From: a bacterium
GTDB lineage: Bacteria > Krumholzibacteriota > Krumholzibacteriia > LZORAL124-64-63
Length of the DNA: 64,000 nucleotides
Direction: 5' to 3'
NCBI GenBank assembly: GCA_016719645.1
Contig: JADJYS010000009.1
Span: forward strand, 1-64,000
In this document: piece after piece, positions 8,594 through 17,744 of the stretch
How the letters are laid out: every line of letters begins with the position of its first letter
Numbering within the stretch: position 1 is the stretch's first letter
Made by a program: the position numbers and the translations under genes
The notes under the pieces: model-generated
Database searches by the model: none
Seen by the model: only the letters and a program-made list of their open reading frames with translations
What the model was told of the DNA's origin: nothing

Positions 8594-8641
8594 CTGACAC
8601 AATCCTGACGCTTCCCGCCTCCGTCTTGACCCCGCTTTGAC
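8594..8641 (+). promoter_or_regulatory. Four-half-site direct-repeat array upstream of kdp (predicted KdpE operator)
   Basis: CTGAC (8594), CTGAC (8605), TTGAC (8626) and TTGAC (8637) reproduce the 11-21-11 bp spacing found upstream of kimA. The second pair shares the flanks GTCTTGA and GCTTTGAC with the kimA copy. The final half-site is also the start of TTGACA (8637-8642), a possible -35. The array ends 78 bp before the first small gene of the operon. Confidence 0.62.
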
Positions 8642-8719
8642 ACGAACCAGCCGACACTGATGGGGCAGGGCGCGATGCCCGGGCGAACCCGCGCCCGGCC
8701 CGCGCCGGAAAGGCGAACC

Positions 8720-8800
8720 ATGGACCTGCTCCTGTTGGCCGTGCTCGTGGGCTTCTTCCTGCTCACCGTCGCCCTGGTGCGGCTGCTGGAGAAGGTCTGA
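8720..8800 (+). CDS. 26-residue membrane peptide heading the kdp operon
   Basis: ATG 8720 to TGA 8800 encodes a single hydrophobic helix (LLLLAVLVGFFLLTVALV) with a basic end RLLEKV. It sits 13 bp ahead of kdpF and behind GAAAGG. A short single-helix peptide directly before kdpF is also seen in other kdp operons, though it has no assigned role that I know of. The pattern of hydrophobic helix plus charged tail and its operon position argue for a real gene. It may assist KdpA or KdpF or act as a leader peptide; neither can be told from sequence. Confidence 0.6.
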   Translation: MDLLLLAVLVGFFLLTVALVRLLEKV

Positions 8801-8813
8801 CGGAGGTGCCGCG

Positions 8814-8903
8814 ATGACCGTGATCCTGTGGACGGGGGCCGCCCTGGCGTTGCTGCTGCTCGTCTATCTGCTGGTGGCCATGCTCAAGCCGGAGTGGTTC
8901 TGA
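8814..8903 (+). CDS. kdpF: KdpF, small subunit of the K+-transporting ATPase
   Basis: 29 residues from ATG 8814 behind GGAGG. One membrane helix (LALLLLVYLLVAMLKPEWF) carries the typical KdpF ending YLLVAMLKPEWF. KdpF stabilises the KdpFABC complex in the inner membrane. Its stop codon overlaps the kdpA start (TGATG at 8901-8905), indicating translational coupling. Confidence 0.92.
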   Translation: MTVILWTGAALALLLLVYLLVAMLKPEWF

Positions 8904-10630
8904 TGGACGCGCTGACGCTGGCCCAGTTCGCCGTCTACTTCGCGCTGCTCGCGCTGCTGGCCGCGCCCCTCGGCCGGTACCTGGCGGACGTCTACGAGGG
9001 GCGGGCCCGCCGCGCGCAGCGCCTGCTGGGGCCGTTCGAGCGCCGCATCTACCGTCTCGCCGGCGCGTCCGCGGACGAGGAGATGTCCTGGCGCCGCTAC
9101 GCCCTCAGCCTGCTCGTGTTCAACCTCGCGGGCGCCCTGGCCGTCTACCTGCTGCAACGGTGGCAGGGCGCGCTGCCCCTGAACCCCGCCGGCCTGCCGG
9201 CCGTGAACCCCGCGATCGCCTTCAACACCGCGGTGAGCTTCGCGACGAACACGAACTGGCAGTCCTACGGCGGCGAGACCACCATGAGCCATTTCACCCA
9301 GATGGCCGCGCTCACCGTCCAGAACTTCCTGTCGGCGGCGACGGGGATGGCCGTGGCCGTGGCCCTGGCCCGCGGCTTCGTCCGCCGCGGCGCGGAAACG
9401 CTCGGCAGCTTCTGGGTGGACCTGGTGCGCGGGACGCTCTACGTCCTGCTGCCGCTGTCGCTGCTCTGCGCCGGCCTGCTCGTGTCGCAGGGCGTGGTGC
9501 AGAGCGGGCGCAGCGAGCTGAGGGCGGCGCTGGTCGAGCCGCTGGCCGACGCGCCCATGCAGGCGATCGCGATCGGCCCCGTGGCCTCGCAGGTGGCGAT
9601 CAAGCAGCTCGGGACCAACGGGGGCGGCTACTACAACACGAACTCGGCGCACCCGCTGGAGAACCCGACCCCGCTGAGCAACCTCGTCCAGGTGCTCGCC
9701 ATCCTGCTGCTGCCGGCCGCGTTCTGCTTCGCCTTCGGCCGCCTGGTCGGATCGCGGCGGCACGGCTGGATGCTGTTCGCGGCGATGACGGCGCTGCTGG
9801 TGCCGCTGCTGCTGGCCGGCGCCGCGGCCGAACGGGCCGGCAACCCCGCGCTCGACGGCCTGGGACTGGACCAGTCCGCCGGGAACATGGAGGGCAAGGA
9901 GGTCCGCTTCGGGGTGCCGGGCTCGGCGCTCTGGGCCGCCGCGACCACGGCGGCGTCGAACGGCTCGGTGAACTCCATGCACGACAGCTTCACGCCGCTC
10001 GGCGGGCTGGCGCCGCTGTGGCTCATCCAGCTGGGGGAGGTCGTCTTCGGCGGCGTCGGGTCGGGGCTCTACGGCATGCTGATGTTCGTCGTGGTGGCCG
10101 TCTTCATCGCCGGGCTCATGGTCGGCCGGACGCCCGAGCTGCTGGGCAAGAAGCTCGAGGCCTACGAGATGAAGATGGCGTCGCTGGTCATCCTGGCGCC
10201 GTCGGCCGCGGTCCTGGTCGGGACGGCCGTCGCCGTCAGCCTGCAGCAGGCGGCGGCGGCGGCGCCGAATCCCGGCCCCCACGGCTTCACGGAGATCCTC
10301 TACGCGTACTCCTCGGCCGCGAACAACAACGGCTCGGCGTTCGCGGGCCTGGACGCGACGTCGACCTTCTACGCGCTGTCGCTCGGGCTGTGCATGCTCG
10401 TGGGCCGCTACTGGGTCATCGTCCCGGTGCTGGCGCTGGCGGGCTCGCTGGCGCGCAAGAAGATCGTGCCGCCCTCGGCGGGCACGCTGCCCACCGACAC
10501 CCCGCTGTTCGTCCTGATGCTGGTGGGCGTCGTGGTGCTCGTCGGGGCGCTGACGTTCTTCCCGGCGCTGGCGCTCGGCCCCATCGCGGAACATCTGCGC
10601 CTGTCCGCGGGCGCGGGAGGTGCACCATGA
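8903..10630 (+). CDS. kdpA: KdpA, K+-channel-like subunit of the K+-transporting ATPase
   Basis: 575 residues from ATG 8903. The four pseudo-symmetric pore loops of the SKT superfamily are visible: NTNWQSYGGE, GTNGGGYYNTNSAHPLENP, the SNGSVNSMHDSFTPLGG region and NNNGSAFAGL. About ten membrane helices surround them. KdpA selects K+ and passes it through an intersubunit tunnel to KdpB. The length is normal (about 560). It overlaps kdpF upstream and kdpB downstream by 4 bp each way, so the operon is tightly coupled. Confidence 0.97.
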   Translation: MDALTLAQFAVYFALLALLAAPLGRYLADVYEGRARRAQRLLGPFERRIYRLAGASADEEMSWRRYALSLLVFNLAGALAVYLLQRWQGALPLNPAGLPAVNPAIAFNTAVSFATNTNWQSYGGETTMSHFTQMAALTVQNFLSAATGMAVAVALARGFVRRGAETLGSFWVDLVRGTLYVLLPLSLLCAGLLVSQGVVQSGRSELRAALVEPLADAPMQAIAIGPVASQVAIKQLGTNGGGYYNTNSAHPLENPTPLSNLVQVLAILLLPAAFCFAFGRLVGSRRHGWMLFAAMTALLVPLLLAGAAAERAGNPALDGLGLDQSAGNMEGKEVRFGVPGSALWAAATTAASNGSVNSMHDSFTPLGGLAPLWLIQLGEVVFGGVGSGLYGMLMFVVVAVFIAGLMVGRTPELLGKKLEAYEMKMASLVILAPSAAVLVGTAVAVSLQQAAAAAPNPGPHGFTEILYAYSSAANNNGSAFAGLDATSTFYALSLGLCMLVGRYWVIVPVLALAGSLARKKIVPPSAGTLPTDTPLFVLMLVGVVVLVGALTFFPALALGPIAEHLRLSAGAGGAP

Positions 10631-12693
10631 GCCAGGAGCCGAAGGCCGGACCCGGCCGGGCGCTCGTCGCCCGCGCGGTCCGCGACGCGTTCCGCAAGCT
10701 GGATCCGCGGACGCTCTGCCGCAATCCCGTCATGTTCGTCGTGGAGATCGGCAGCGTGTTCACGTCGCTGCTGTACGCGCACGCGCTGGTCACCGGGGCG
10801 GGGGAGGCCCCGGCGCCGTTCATCCTGGCCGTCGCGCTCTGGCTCTGGTTCACGGTGCTCTTCGGCAACTTCGCCGAGGCGATGGCCGAGGGCCGGGGCA
10901 AGGCGCAGGCCGCGAACCTGCGCCGGGCCCGCCGCGAGGTGGCGGCCAAGCGCCTGGCCGGGCCGCGGCGCGACGCCCACAAGACGGAGGTCATGTCCGC
11001 GAGCCTGCGCCGGGACGATCTGGTGCTGGTGGAGGCGGGCGACCTCGTGCCCGGCGACGGTGAGGTGATCGAGGGCATCGCCTCGGTCGACGAGAGCGCC
11101 ATCACCGGCGAGAGCGCGCCGGTGATCCGCGAGAGCGGCGGGGACCGCAGCGCCGTGACCGGCGGCACGCGGGTGCTGTCCGACTGGATCGTGGTGCGCA
11201 TCACCGCGGATCCGGGCGAGACCTTCCTGGACCGCATGATCGCGCTGGTCGAGGGGGCGAAGCGGCGCAAGACGCCCAACGAGATCGCGCTGAACATCCT
11301 GCTGGCGGCGCTGACCATCGTCTTTTTGCTCGCGACCGCGACGCTGTTCGCCTTCTCGTCCCACGCCGCGCTCTCCGGGGGCCAGGGGTCGCCCGTCCCG
11401 CTCACCGTGCTGGTCGCCCTGCTGGTCTGCCTGATCCCCACGACGATCGGCGGCCTGCTGTCGGCCATCGGCATCGCGGGGATGGATCGCATGGTCCAGG
11501 CCAACGTGCTGGCGACGTCCGGGCGCGCGGTCGAGGCCGCCGGCGACGTCGACGTGCTGCTGCTGGACAAGACGGGCACCATCACCCTGGGCAACCGCGA
11601 GGCCGTGGCCTTCCTGCCGGCCCCGGGGGTGACGGAACGGGAACTGGCCGACGCCGCGCAGCTCGCGTCGCTGGCCGACGAGACGCCCGAGGGGCGCAGC
11701 GTCGTGGTGCTGGCCAAGGACCGCTTCGACCTGCGCGGCCGGGACCTGCAGGGCCTCGGCGCGAGCTTCGTGCCGTTCTCCGCGCACACCCGGATGAGCG
11801 GCGTCGACGTCGACGGCCGGCGGATCCGCAAGGGCGCCGTGGACGCCGTCGCGCGCTTCGTGGCCGAACAGGGCGGGTCGGTGCCGCGGGAGGTGACCGC
11901 GGCCGCCGAGGAGCTCGCGCGCGGGGGCGGGACGCCGCTGCTGGTGGCCGACGGCCGCCGGGCGCTCGGCGTGGTCCACCTCAAGGACATCGTCAAGGGC
12001 GGCATCCGCGAGCGCTTCGCCGAGATGCGGCGCATCGGCATCCGGACCGTGATGATCACCGGGGACAACCCCTTGACCGCTTCGGCCATCGCCGCCGAGG
12101 CCGGCGTGGACGACTTCCTGGCCGAGGCCACGCCCGAGCGCAAGCTCGACCTGATCCGCGAGTACCAGCGGCAGGGGCGGCTGGTCGCCATGACGGGCGA
12201 CGGGACCAACGACGCGCCGGCGCTGGCCCAGGCCGACGTGGCCGTGGCGATGAACACCGGCACCCAGGCGGCCAAGGAGGCCGGCAACATGGTGGACCTC
12301 GACTCCAACCCCACCAAGCTGCTGGACATCGTGGCCATCGGCAAGCAGATGCTGATGACGCGCGGCGCGCTCACCACCTTCAGCATCTCCAACGACGTCT
12401 CGAAGTACTTCGCCATCATCCCGGCGGCCTTCGTCGCGACCTACCCCGAGCTGGGCGCCCTGAACGTGATGCGGCTGCACTCGCCGCAGAGCGCCGTGCT
12501 CTCGGCGGTCGTGTTCAACGCCCTGATCATCGTGGGGCTGATCCCCCTGGCCCTGCGCGGGGTGAAGTACCGCCCCGCGCCGGCCGGGCGCCTGCTGCGC
12601 AACAACCTGCTGGTGTACGGGCTCGGCGGCCTGATCCTGCCGTTCCCCTGCATCAAGGGCATCGATCTGCTGCTGCAGTGGATGGGGGTGTGA
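10627..12693 (+). CDS. kdpB: KdpB, P-type ATPase subunit
   Basis: 688 residues from ATG 10627, overlapping kdpA by ATGA. P-type motifs are complete: the actuator-domain TGES loop (SAITGESAPV), the phosphorylation site DKTGTITLGN with Asp at residue 314, the N-domain, and the hinge TGDGTNDAPALAQADVAVAMN. The length matches the family (about 680). KdpB hydrolyses ATP to drive K+ uptake through KdpA. It ends 2 bp before kdpC. Confidence 0.97.
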   Translation: MSQEPKAGPGRALVARAVRDAFRKLDPRTLCRNPVMFVVEIGSVFTSLLYAHALVTGAGEAPAPFILAVALWLWFTVLFGNFAEAMAEGRGKAQAANLRRARREVAAKRLAGPRRDAHKTEVMSASLRRDDLVLVEAGDLVPGDGEVIEGIASVDESAITGESAPVIRESGGDRSAVTGGTRVLSDWIVVRITADPGETFLDRMIALVEGAKRRKTPNEIALNILLAALTIVFLLATATLFAFSSHAALSGGQGSPVPLTVLVALLVCLIPTTIGGLLSAIGIAGMDRMVQANVLATSGRAVEAAGDVDVLLLDKTGTITLGNREAVAFLPAPGVTERELADAAQLASLADETPEGRSVVVLAKDRFDLRGRDLQGLGASFVPFSAHTRMSGVDVDGRRIRKGAVDAVARFVAEQGGSVPREVTAAAEELARGGGTPLLVADGRRALGVVHLKDIVKGGIRERFAEMRRIGIRTVMITGDNPLTASAIAAEAGVDDFLAEATPERKLDLIREYQRQGRLVAMTGDGTNDAPALAQADVAVAMNTGTQAAKEAGNMVDLDSNPTKLLDIVAIGKQMLMTRGALTTFSISNDVSKYFAIIPAAFVATYPELGALNVMRLHSPQSAVLSAVVFNALIIVGLIPLALRGVKYRPAPAGRLLRNNLLVYGLGGLILPFPCIKGIDLLLQWMGV

Positions 12694-12695
12694 AC

Positions 12696-13283
12696 ATGTC
12701 GAAGATGATCAGGCCGACGTTGACGCTGCTGCTGCTGTTCACGGTGCTGCTCGGGCTGGCCTACCCCGCGGTCGTCACGGGGTTCGCGCAGCTCGTGTTC
12801 CCGCGCCAGGCGAACGGCAGCGCGATCGACCTGGACGGCCGGACGGTCGGGTCGGGGCTCGTGGGGCAGCCGTTCGCGCGGCCGGACCACTTCTGGGGGA
12901 GGCCTTCGGCGACGTCGCCGGAGCCGTACCGGGCCGCGGCGTCCGCGGGGTCGAACCTCGGTCCCTCGCATCCGGCGCTGCGGGCGGCCGTCGCCGCCTG
13001 GGTGGAGGCGCTGCTGGCGGCCGATCCGGGCAACCCGCGGCCGATCCCCGTCGATCTGGTGACGACGTCCGGCAGCGGGCTCGACCCCCACATTTCGCCG
13101 GCGGCCGCCTATTACCAGGTGCCGCGCGTCGCCCGCTGCCGCGGACTGCCCGAGGCGACGGTCCGCTCGCTGGTGGACGCGCACCGCGAGGGGCGCCTGC
13201 TCGGCCTCTTCGGCGAGCCCCGCGTGAACGTCCTGCGCCTCAACCTCGCGCTGAATGGGCTGGAGGCGGGCGGCCCCCGGTGA
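12696..13283 (+). CDS. kdpC: KdpC subunit of the K+-transporting ATPase
   Basis: 195 residues from ATG 12696. A single N-terminal membrane anchor (TLTLLLLFTVLLGLAYPAVVTG) is followed by a periplasmic domain. It holds the family's FWGRPSATSPEPYRAAASAGSNLGPSHPAL region, SGSGLDPHISPAAAYYQVPRVA and GEPRVNVLRLNLAL. Length is normal. An in-frame start 18 bp upstream (12678) lies inside kdpB and is less likely. Confidence 0.95.
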   Translation: MSKMIRPTLTLLLLFTVLLGLAYPAVVTGFAQLVFPRQANGSAIDLDGRTVGSGLVGQPFARPDHFWGRPSATSPEPYRAAASAGSNLGPSHPALRAAVAAWVEALLAADPGNPRPIPVDLVTTSGSGLDPHISPAAAYYQVPRVARCRGLPEATVRSLVDAHREGRLLGLFGEPRVNVLRLNLALNGLEAGGPR

Positions 13284-13314
13284 TACCCTCGCCGCATGAC
13301 GAGAGTGGACGACG

Positions 13315-16035
13315 ATGAATCATGACGACCGGCCCGACCCCGACGCGCTGCTGCGCCGCGTGCAGGCCGAGGAGGAACGCCACGCCCGGGCCTCCCTGAA
13401 GATCTTCTTCGGCTACGCGCCCGGGATCGGCAAGACCTACACGATGCTCGAGTCGGCCCTGCGCCTGAGGGCCGCGGGCGTCGACGTCGCGGTCGGCTGC
13501 GTCGAGACCCACGGGCGCGCGGAGACGGCCGCGCTGCTCGCCGGCCTGGAGATCCTGCCGCTGCGCGAGGTCGCCTACCGCGGCACCAAGCTGGCCGAGT
13601 TCGACCTGGACCGGGCCCTGGCCCGCCGGCCCGCGGTGCTCATCCTCGACGAGCTGGCCCACGCCAACGCCCCGGGCAGCCGCCACCGCAAGCGCTGGCA
13701 GGACGTCCTGGAGCTGCTCGAGCAGGGCATCGACGTCCACACCACGCTGAACGTGCAGCACGTCGAGAGCCTCAACGACGTCATCTCCCAGATCACCTAC
13801 GTCCGCGTGCGCGAGACGGTGCCGGACTCGATCCTCGAGCGGGCCGACGAGCTCGAGGTGGTCGACCTGCCGCCCGACGAGCTGCTGGAGCGGCTGAAGG
13901 ACGGCAAGGTCTACATCCCCGAGCAGGCCAGCCGGGCCGTCGACCACTTCTTCCGGCGCGGCAACCTGCTCGCCCTGCGGGAGCTGTCGCTGCGGCGCGC
14001 CGCCGAGCGCATCGACGCCGACGTGCGGGCCTACCGGCACGACTACGACATCAAGGCGACCTGGCCCGCGGCGGAGCACATCCTGGTCTGCGTGGGGTCG
14101 AGCCCGTCCTCGGCGCGGATCATCCGCGGCGCGCGGCGCATGGCCGAGGGCCTGCGCGCCCGCTGGACGGCGGTGTACGTGGAGGCGCCGGACGCCTTCC
14201 CGATGGGCGACAGCGACCGGGAGCGCCTGCAGGGCCACCTGCTGCTGGCCGAGTCCCTGGGCGGTGAGGTGGTGCGGCTCTCCGGGCGGCGGGTGGCCGA
14301 GGCGCTGATCGGGCACGCCCGCGAGAACAACGTGACCCGCATCATCGTCGGCAAGCCGACCCACTCCCGCTGGCGCGACCGCTTCTCGGGCTCGCTCGTC
14401 AGCCAGATCGTGCGCGGCAGCGGCGACATCGAGGTCCACTTCATCGCCGGGGACGAGACGCCCGTCCGGCGCGACGGCGGACGGCCGCGCGCGTCGCGGC
14501 CATTCGACCGCACCGGCTACGGGTTCGCGCTGCTGGCGGTGGCCGCGGCCACCGCGGCGGGCGCGCTGGCGCGCGTCTACCTGTCGCAGCCCGACTTCGT
14601 GATGATGTTCCTGCTGACGATCATGGTGGCGGCCTACCGCTACGGGCGGGGGCCGTCGCTCGCCGCCGCGGCGCTGTCGGTGGCGGCCTACGACTTCTTC
14701 TTCGTGCCCCCCTACTACACGTTCAGCGTGGAGCACGCGCGGCACCTGCTGACCTTCCTGATGATGTTCGCCGTGGGCCTGGTCATCAGCGGCCTCACCG
14801 CCCGCCTGCGCCGCCAGGAGCACGGGGCGCTCCGGCGGGAGAGCCGGACCGCCGCGCTCTACTCGCTGAGCCGCGAGCTGGCGTCCGTGCAGGACGAGGC
14901 GCGGGCGGCGCAGGTGACCGCCGAGCACGCGGCCGCGGTCTTCGGCGGCGAGGCGATCGTCCTGCTGCCGGACGCCGCGGGCGCGCCGGAGGTGCGGGGC
15001 CGGAGCGGCCCGGACCTGGAGTTGAGCGAGGAGGAGATCGCCGTGGCCCGCTGGGCCGTCGAGCACGGCCGGCCCGCCGGCCAGGGGACCGACACGCTGC
15101 CCGGCGCGCGGGTGACCTGCATCCCGATCGTGGCGGGCGCCGGCGCCGTGGGCGTGCTCGCCGTCGCGGCGCCCTCGCGCGAGCTGCTCGCGGTGGAGCA
15201 GCGGGGCTTCCTGGAGGCGTTCGTGCGGCAGGCGGCGCTGGCGATCGAACGCGTGCGCTTCCTGGAGGAGGCCCGCGCCGCGGCGCTGCGCATCCGCACC
15301 GAGGAGACCCGCAGCGCGCTGCTCGGGGCCGTGTCCCACGACCTGCGCACGCCGCTGGGCGCGATCGTCGGCGCCGGGTCGACGCTGCGGGACGAGCGCG
15401 CGCCGCTTTCGGCGTTGCAGCGGCGGGAGCTGTGCGACACGATCTGCGCCGAGGCCGAACGGATGGAGCGCCTGGTCGCGAACATCCTGGACATGGTGCG
15501 GCTGGAGTCCGGCGGCCTCGACCCGAAGCGGGAGTGGGTGCCGCTGGAGGAGATCGTCGGCTCGGCCCTGTCCCGGCTGGAGGCGAAGCTCGGCGCGCGC
15601 GAGGTGCGGGTGGACCTGCCGGCCGACCTGCCGCTGCTGTCGGTGGACCCGGTCCTGTTCGGGCAGATCTTCGTCAACCTCTTCGAGAACGTGATCAAGC
15701 ACGCCGGCGCCGACACGCCGCTGGAGATCGCGGCCCGCGCGCTGCCCGGGACGGTCGAGATCGAGGTCGCCGACCGCGGCCCCGGCCTGCCGGCGGGCGC
15801 CGCGGAGCAGGTGTTCGAGAAGTTCTACCGCGGGCCCGCGGTGCGCTCCGGCGGCGTCGGCCTGGGCCTGGCCATCTGCCGCGGCATCGTCCACGCGCAC
15901 GGCGGCACGATCACGGCCGGGAACCGCGACGGCGGCGGCGCGGTCTTCCGCATCGCGATGCCGCGACAGGAAGCGCCGCCGGCCGTCGGGCCGGCGCAGG
16001 AGATGGGCAACCGGGATCGGGGGCGGGAGCCATGA
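13315..16035 (+). CDS. kdpD: KdpD, turgor/K+ sensor histidine kinase
   Basis: 906 residues from ATG 13315. Domain order: the KdpD-type N-terminal ATPase-like domain with Walker A GYAPGIGKT (33-41), a USP-like domain (about 255-375), four short membrane helices (about 400-500), a GAF-like region, HisKA with SHDLRTPLGA (His 675) and HATPase_c (NLFENVIKHA, GLGLAICRG). KdpD phosphorylates KdpE when K+ is limiting. USP domains of some KdpD proteins bind c-di-AMP, which would add a third c-di-AMP input here. A 9-codon reading frame (13296-13325) ends across the start and may couple translation. Confidence 0.95.
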   Translation: MNHDDRPDPDALLRRVQAEEERHARASLKIFFGYAPGIGKTYTMLESALRLRAAGVDVAVGCVETHGRAETAALLAGLEILPLREVAYRGTKLAEFDLDRALARRPAVLILDELAHANAPGSRHRKRWQDVLELLEQGIDVHTTLNVQHVESLNDVISQITYVRVRETVPDSILERADELEVVDLPPDELLERLKDGKVYIPEQASRAVDHFFRRGNLLALRELSLRRAAERIDADVRAYRHDYDIKATWPAAEHILVCVGSSPSSARIIRGARRMAEGLRARWTAVYVEAPDAFPMGDSDRERLQGHLLLAESLGGEVVRLSGRRVAEALIGHARENNVTRIIVGKPTHSRWRDRFSGSLVSQIVRGSGDIEVHFIAGDETPVRRDGGRPRASRPFDRTGYGFALLAVAAATAAGALARVYLSQPDFVMMFLLTIMVAAYRYGRGPSLAAAALSVAAYDFFFVPPYYTFSVEHARHLLTFLMMFAVGLVISGLTARLRRQEHGALRRESRTAALYSLSRELASVQDEARAAQVTAEHAAAVFGGEAIVLLPDAAGAPEVRGRSGPDLELSEEEIAVARWAVEHGRPAGQGTDTLPGARVTCIPIVAGAGAVGVLAVAAPSRELLAVEQRGFLEAFVRQAALAIERVRFLEEARAAALRIRTEETRSALLGAVSHDLRTPLGAIVGAGSTLRDERAPLSALQRRELCDTICAEAERMERLVANILDMVRLESGGLDPKREWVPLEEIVGSALSRLEAKLGAREVRVDLPADLPLLSVDPVLFGQIFVNLFENVIKHAGADTPLEIAARALPGTVEIEVADRGPGLPAGAAEQVFEKFYRGPAVRSGGVGLGLAICRGIVHAHGGTITAGNRDGGGAVFRIAMPRQEAPPAVGPAQEMGNRDRGREP

Positions 16036-16730
16036 GCGAACTCGCCGCGCGCGTGCTCGTCGTGGAGGACGAGCAGCAGATGCTGCGGTTCCTGCGGACC
16101 GCGCTGACGGCGCAGGGCTACGAGGTGCGGGAGGCCGTGACCGCGGCCGAGTCGATCGTCGAGGCGACGACCCACAACCCCGAGCTGATCCTGCTGGACC
16201 TCGGCCTGCCCGACGGGGACGGCATCGACCTCACGCGCCGGTTCCGCGAGTGGACGCGCGTCCCGATCATCGTCATCTCGGCGCGCGGCCGCGAGGACGA
16301 CAAGGTCGCGGCGCTCGACGCCGGCGCCGACGACTACCTGACGAAGCCTTTCAGCGTGAACGAGCTGCTGGCCCGCATGCGGGTCGCCCTGCGCCACGCG
16401 GCGCAGGCGGGGACCGACACCTCGTCGACCGTGATCGAGGTGGGCGAGCTGCGCGTCGACCAGGTGCGCCGCGAGGTCGCGGTCGGCGGGCGCGAGGTCC
16501 GCCTGACGCCCACCGAGTACCGGCTGCTGGTGCTGATGGCCGCGAACGCCGGCAAGGTGCTCACGCACCGGCAGATCCTCAAGGCCGTCTGGGGGCCGCC
16601 CTACATGGGCGAGACCCACTACCTGCGGGTCTTCATGGCGCAGCTGCGGCGCAAGATCGAGGCGGACCCGGCCCGGCCGCGACTGCTGGTCACCGAGCCG
16701 GGGGTGGGCTACCGGATGCGGGACGTGTAG
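16032..16730 (+). CDS. kdpE: KdpE, OmpR-family response regulator
   Basis: 232 residues from ATG 16032, overlapping kdpD by ATGA. The receiver domain has the acidic pair (VVEDE), phospho-acceptor Asp 56 (LLDLGLPDGDG) and the LTKPF lysine. The winged-helix output domain shows LTPTEYRLLVLMAANAGKVLTHRQILKAVWG and THYLRVFMAQLRRKIE. KdpE activates kdp transcription. The matching 11-21-11 direct-repeat arrays before kdp and kimA are its predicted targets in this genome. Confidence 0.95.
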   Translation: MSELAARVLVVEDEQQMLRFLRTALTAQGYEVREAVTAAESIVEATTHNPELILLDLGLPDGDGIDLTRRFREWTRVPIIVISARGREDDKVAALDAGADDYLTKPFSVNELLARMRVALRHAAQAGTDTSSTVIEVGELRVDQVRREVAVGGREVRLTPTEYRLLVLMAANAGKVLTHRQILKAVWGPPYMGETHYLRVFMAQLRRKIEADPARPRLLVTEPGVGYRMRDV

Positions 16731-17111
16731 GGCGGGCTGCAGACCGCCTCCACCAGCTCGCCGGCCAGCACCCTCCCGCTGCGCGGGGGTGAGGTGGGGG
16801 CCGAGAGGGTCGTCGGGCGAGAGGCGACCCTGCTCGGCCAGCCGCAGCACGGCGGCTGCGACGTAGGTCTTGGTGTTGCTGGCGATGCGGAACGTGTGGG
16901 CCGGGGTCAGCGGCTCCCCGCCGCCGCGCGCCGCGAACCCCGCCGCTCCCGACCAGTCCAGCCCCAGCCGCGGGCAGCAGACCCAGGCGCTGACCCCGGG
17001 CGCCGAGGGGTTCGCGGCCAGGAACCGCTCGAGCACGGCCTGCAGGGGGTCGGCCGCGGGCGCCGGGGAGGCGCACGCCAGGCAGACGAGCAGCGCCCAA
17101 CCTCGGATCAC
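16731..17111 (-). pseudogene. N-terminal remnant of a serine hydrolase (beta-lactamase/DD-peptidase fold)
   Basis: GTG 17111 opens a signal-peptide-like sequence (WALLVCLACASPAPAA). A serine beta-lactamase/class C N-terminus follows with the SxxK motif (RIASNTKTYVAAAVL, Ser 78 and Lys 81) and LSPDDPLGPHL. The family normally continues for another 250 or more residues, but here recognisable sequence ends at about 16770, next to the kdpE stop. In another frame LAGELVEAV, plausible as the enzyme's last residues, follows directly, suggesting a large internal deletion. It begins 16 bp after the lipoprotein gene 17128-17643 and was probably once in its operon. Confidence 0.65.
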
Positions 17112-17127
17112 GGCCGCCTCCCTGCGC

Positions 17128-17643
17128 CTATTCGGCCGGGGCCTCGTAGGCGATCAGCACGCCCGTCTTGTCGTCCCTGCTGTGCATGAACTGCACCGCG
17201 ATGTTGCCCTTCTGGGCGCCGAGCATGCCGCCCTGCGGCCCCATCGTCGCAATCTGCTGCTGGAAGCCGGCGTCTTTCAGCTGCTCCAGGTACTTGTCCG
17301 AGGCGTCGTCCGGGACGTCCTTGTACCAGACGTTGAACTTGCGCAGGCCGGATTCGCTGCCGCTGTGCACGCGCTCGATCGTGCCGTGGTCGAAGCGGGG
17401 CACCACGTCGAACATGTCCGACGGCCACTGCGAGGTCTCGGTCAACGTGACCTCGCCGGTCTCGGTCTTGATCGTGATGTCGCCGTCCTTCATATCCACG
17501 TCGGCCTTCTGGCCGGTCGCCTGCTCGAGCATCTCCTCGGTCATCCGTTCGGCCAGCTTCTCGTCCGCCTGCTTCTTGCCGCAGCCGGCGAAGGCCGCGA
17601 TGGCGACGACGAGCGCCAGGCAGATCAACAGTCTCGGTAGCAT
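17128..17643 (-). CDS. Predicted lipoprotein, unknown function
   Basis: 171 residues from ATG 17643 (GGGAGG 8 nt upstream; an upstream in-frame start has none). A lipoprotein signal ends in AFAGC, followed by a charged helix (KKQADEKLAERMTEEMLEQATGQ). Beta strands then follow (DVDMKDGDITIKTETGEVTLTET) with a soluble domain containing YLEQLKDAGFQQQ and AVQFMHSRDDKTGVLIAYEAP. I do not recognise a named family. The late part resembles small periplasmic domains that compare a mutable strand pair, but no function is claimed. Confidence 0.75.
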   Translation of the reverse strand: MLPRLLICLALVVAIAAFAGCGKKQADEKLAERMTEEMLEQATGQKADVDMKDGDITIKTETGEVTLTETSQWPSDMFDVVPRFDHGTIERVHSGSESGLRKFNVWYKDVPDDASDKYLEQLKDAGFQQQIATMGPQGGMLGAQKGNIAVQFMHSRDDKTGVLIAYEAPAE

Positions 17644-17744
17644 GTGCCATCCCTCCCGTGGTGCCGGATCCTGCATGGTGAGCGTGATGGCGGCATTTTA
17701 GGCGAGCGGCGGCGGCGGCGGCAAGCGGTATCGACAGGGCGGTA

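Noticed and set aside
8642..8719. Second c-di-AMP riboswitch upstream of kdp
   Set aside because: The leader lacks the GTCAGCTAACC signature and the GGGAAC/GGGACCC block; only the operator array is shared with kimA.
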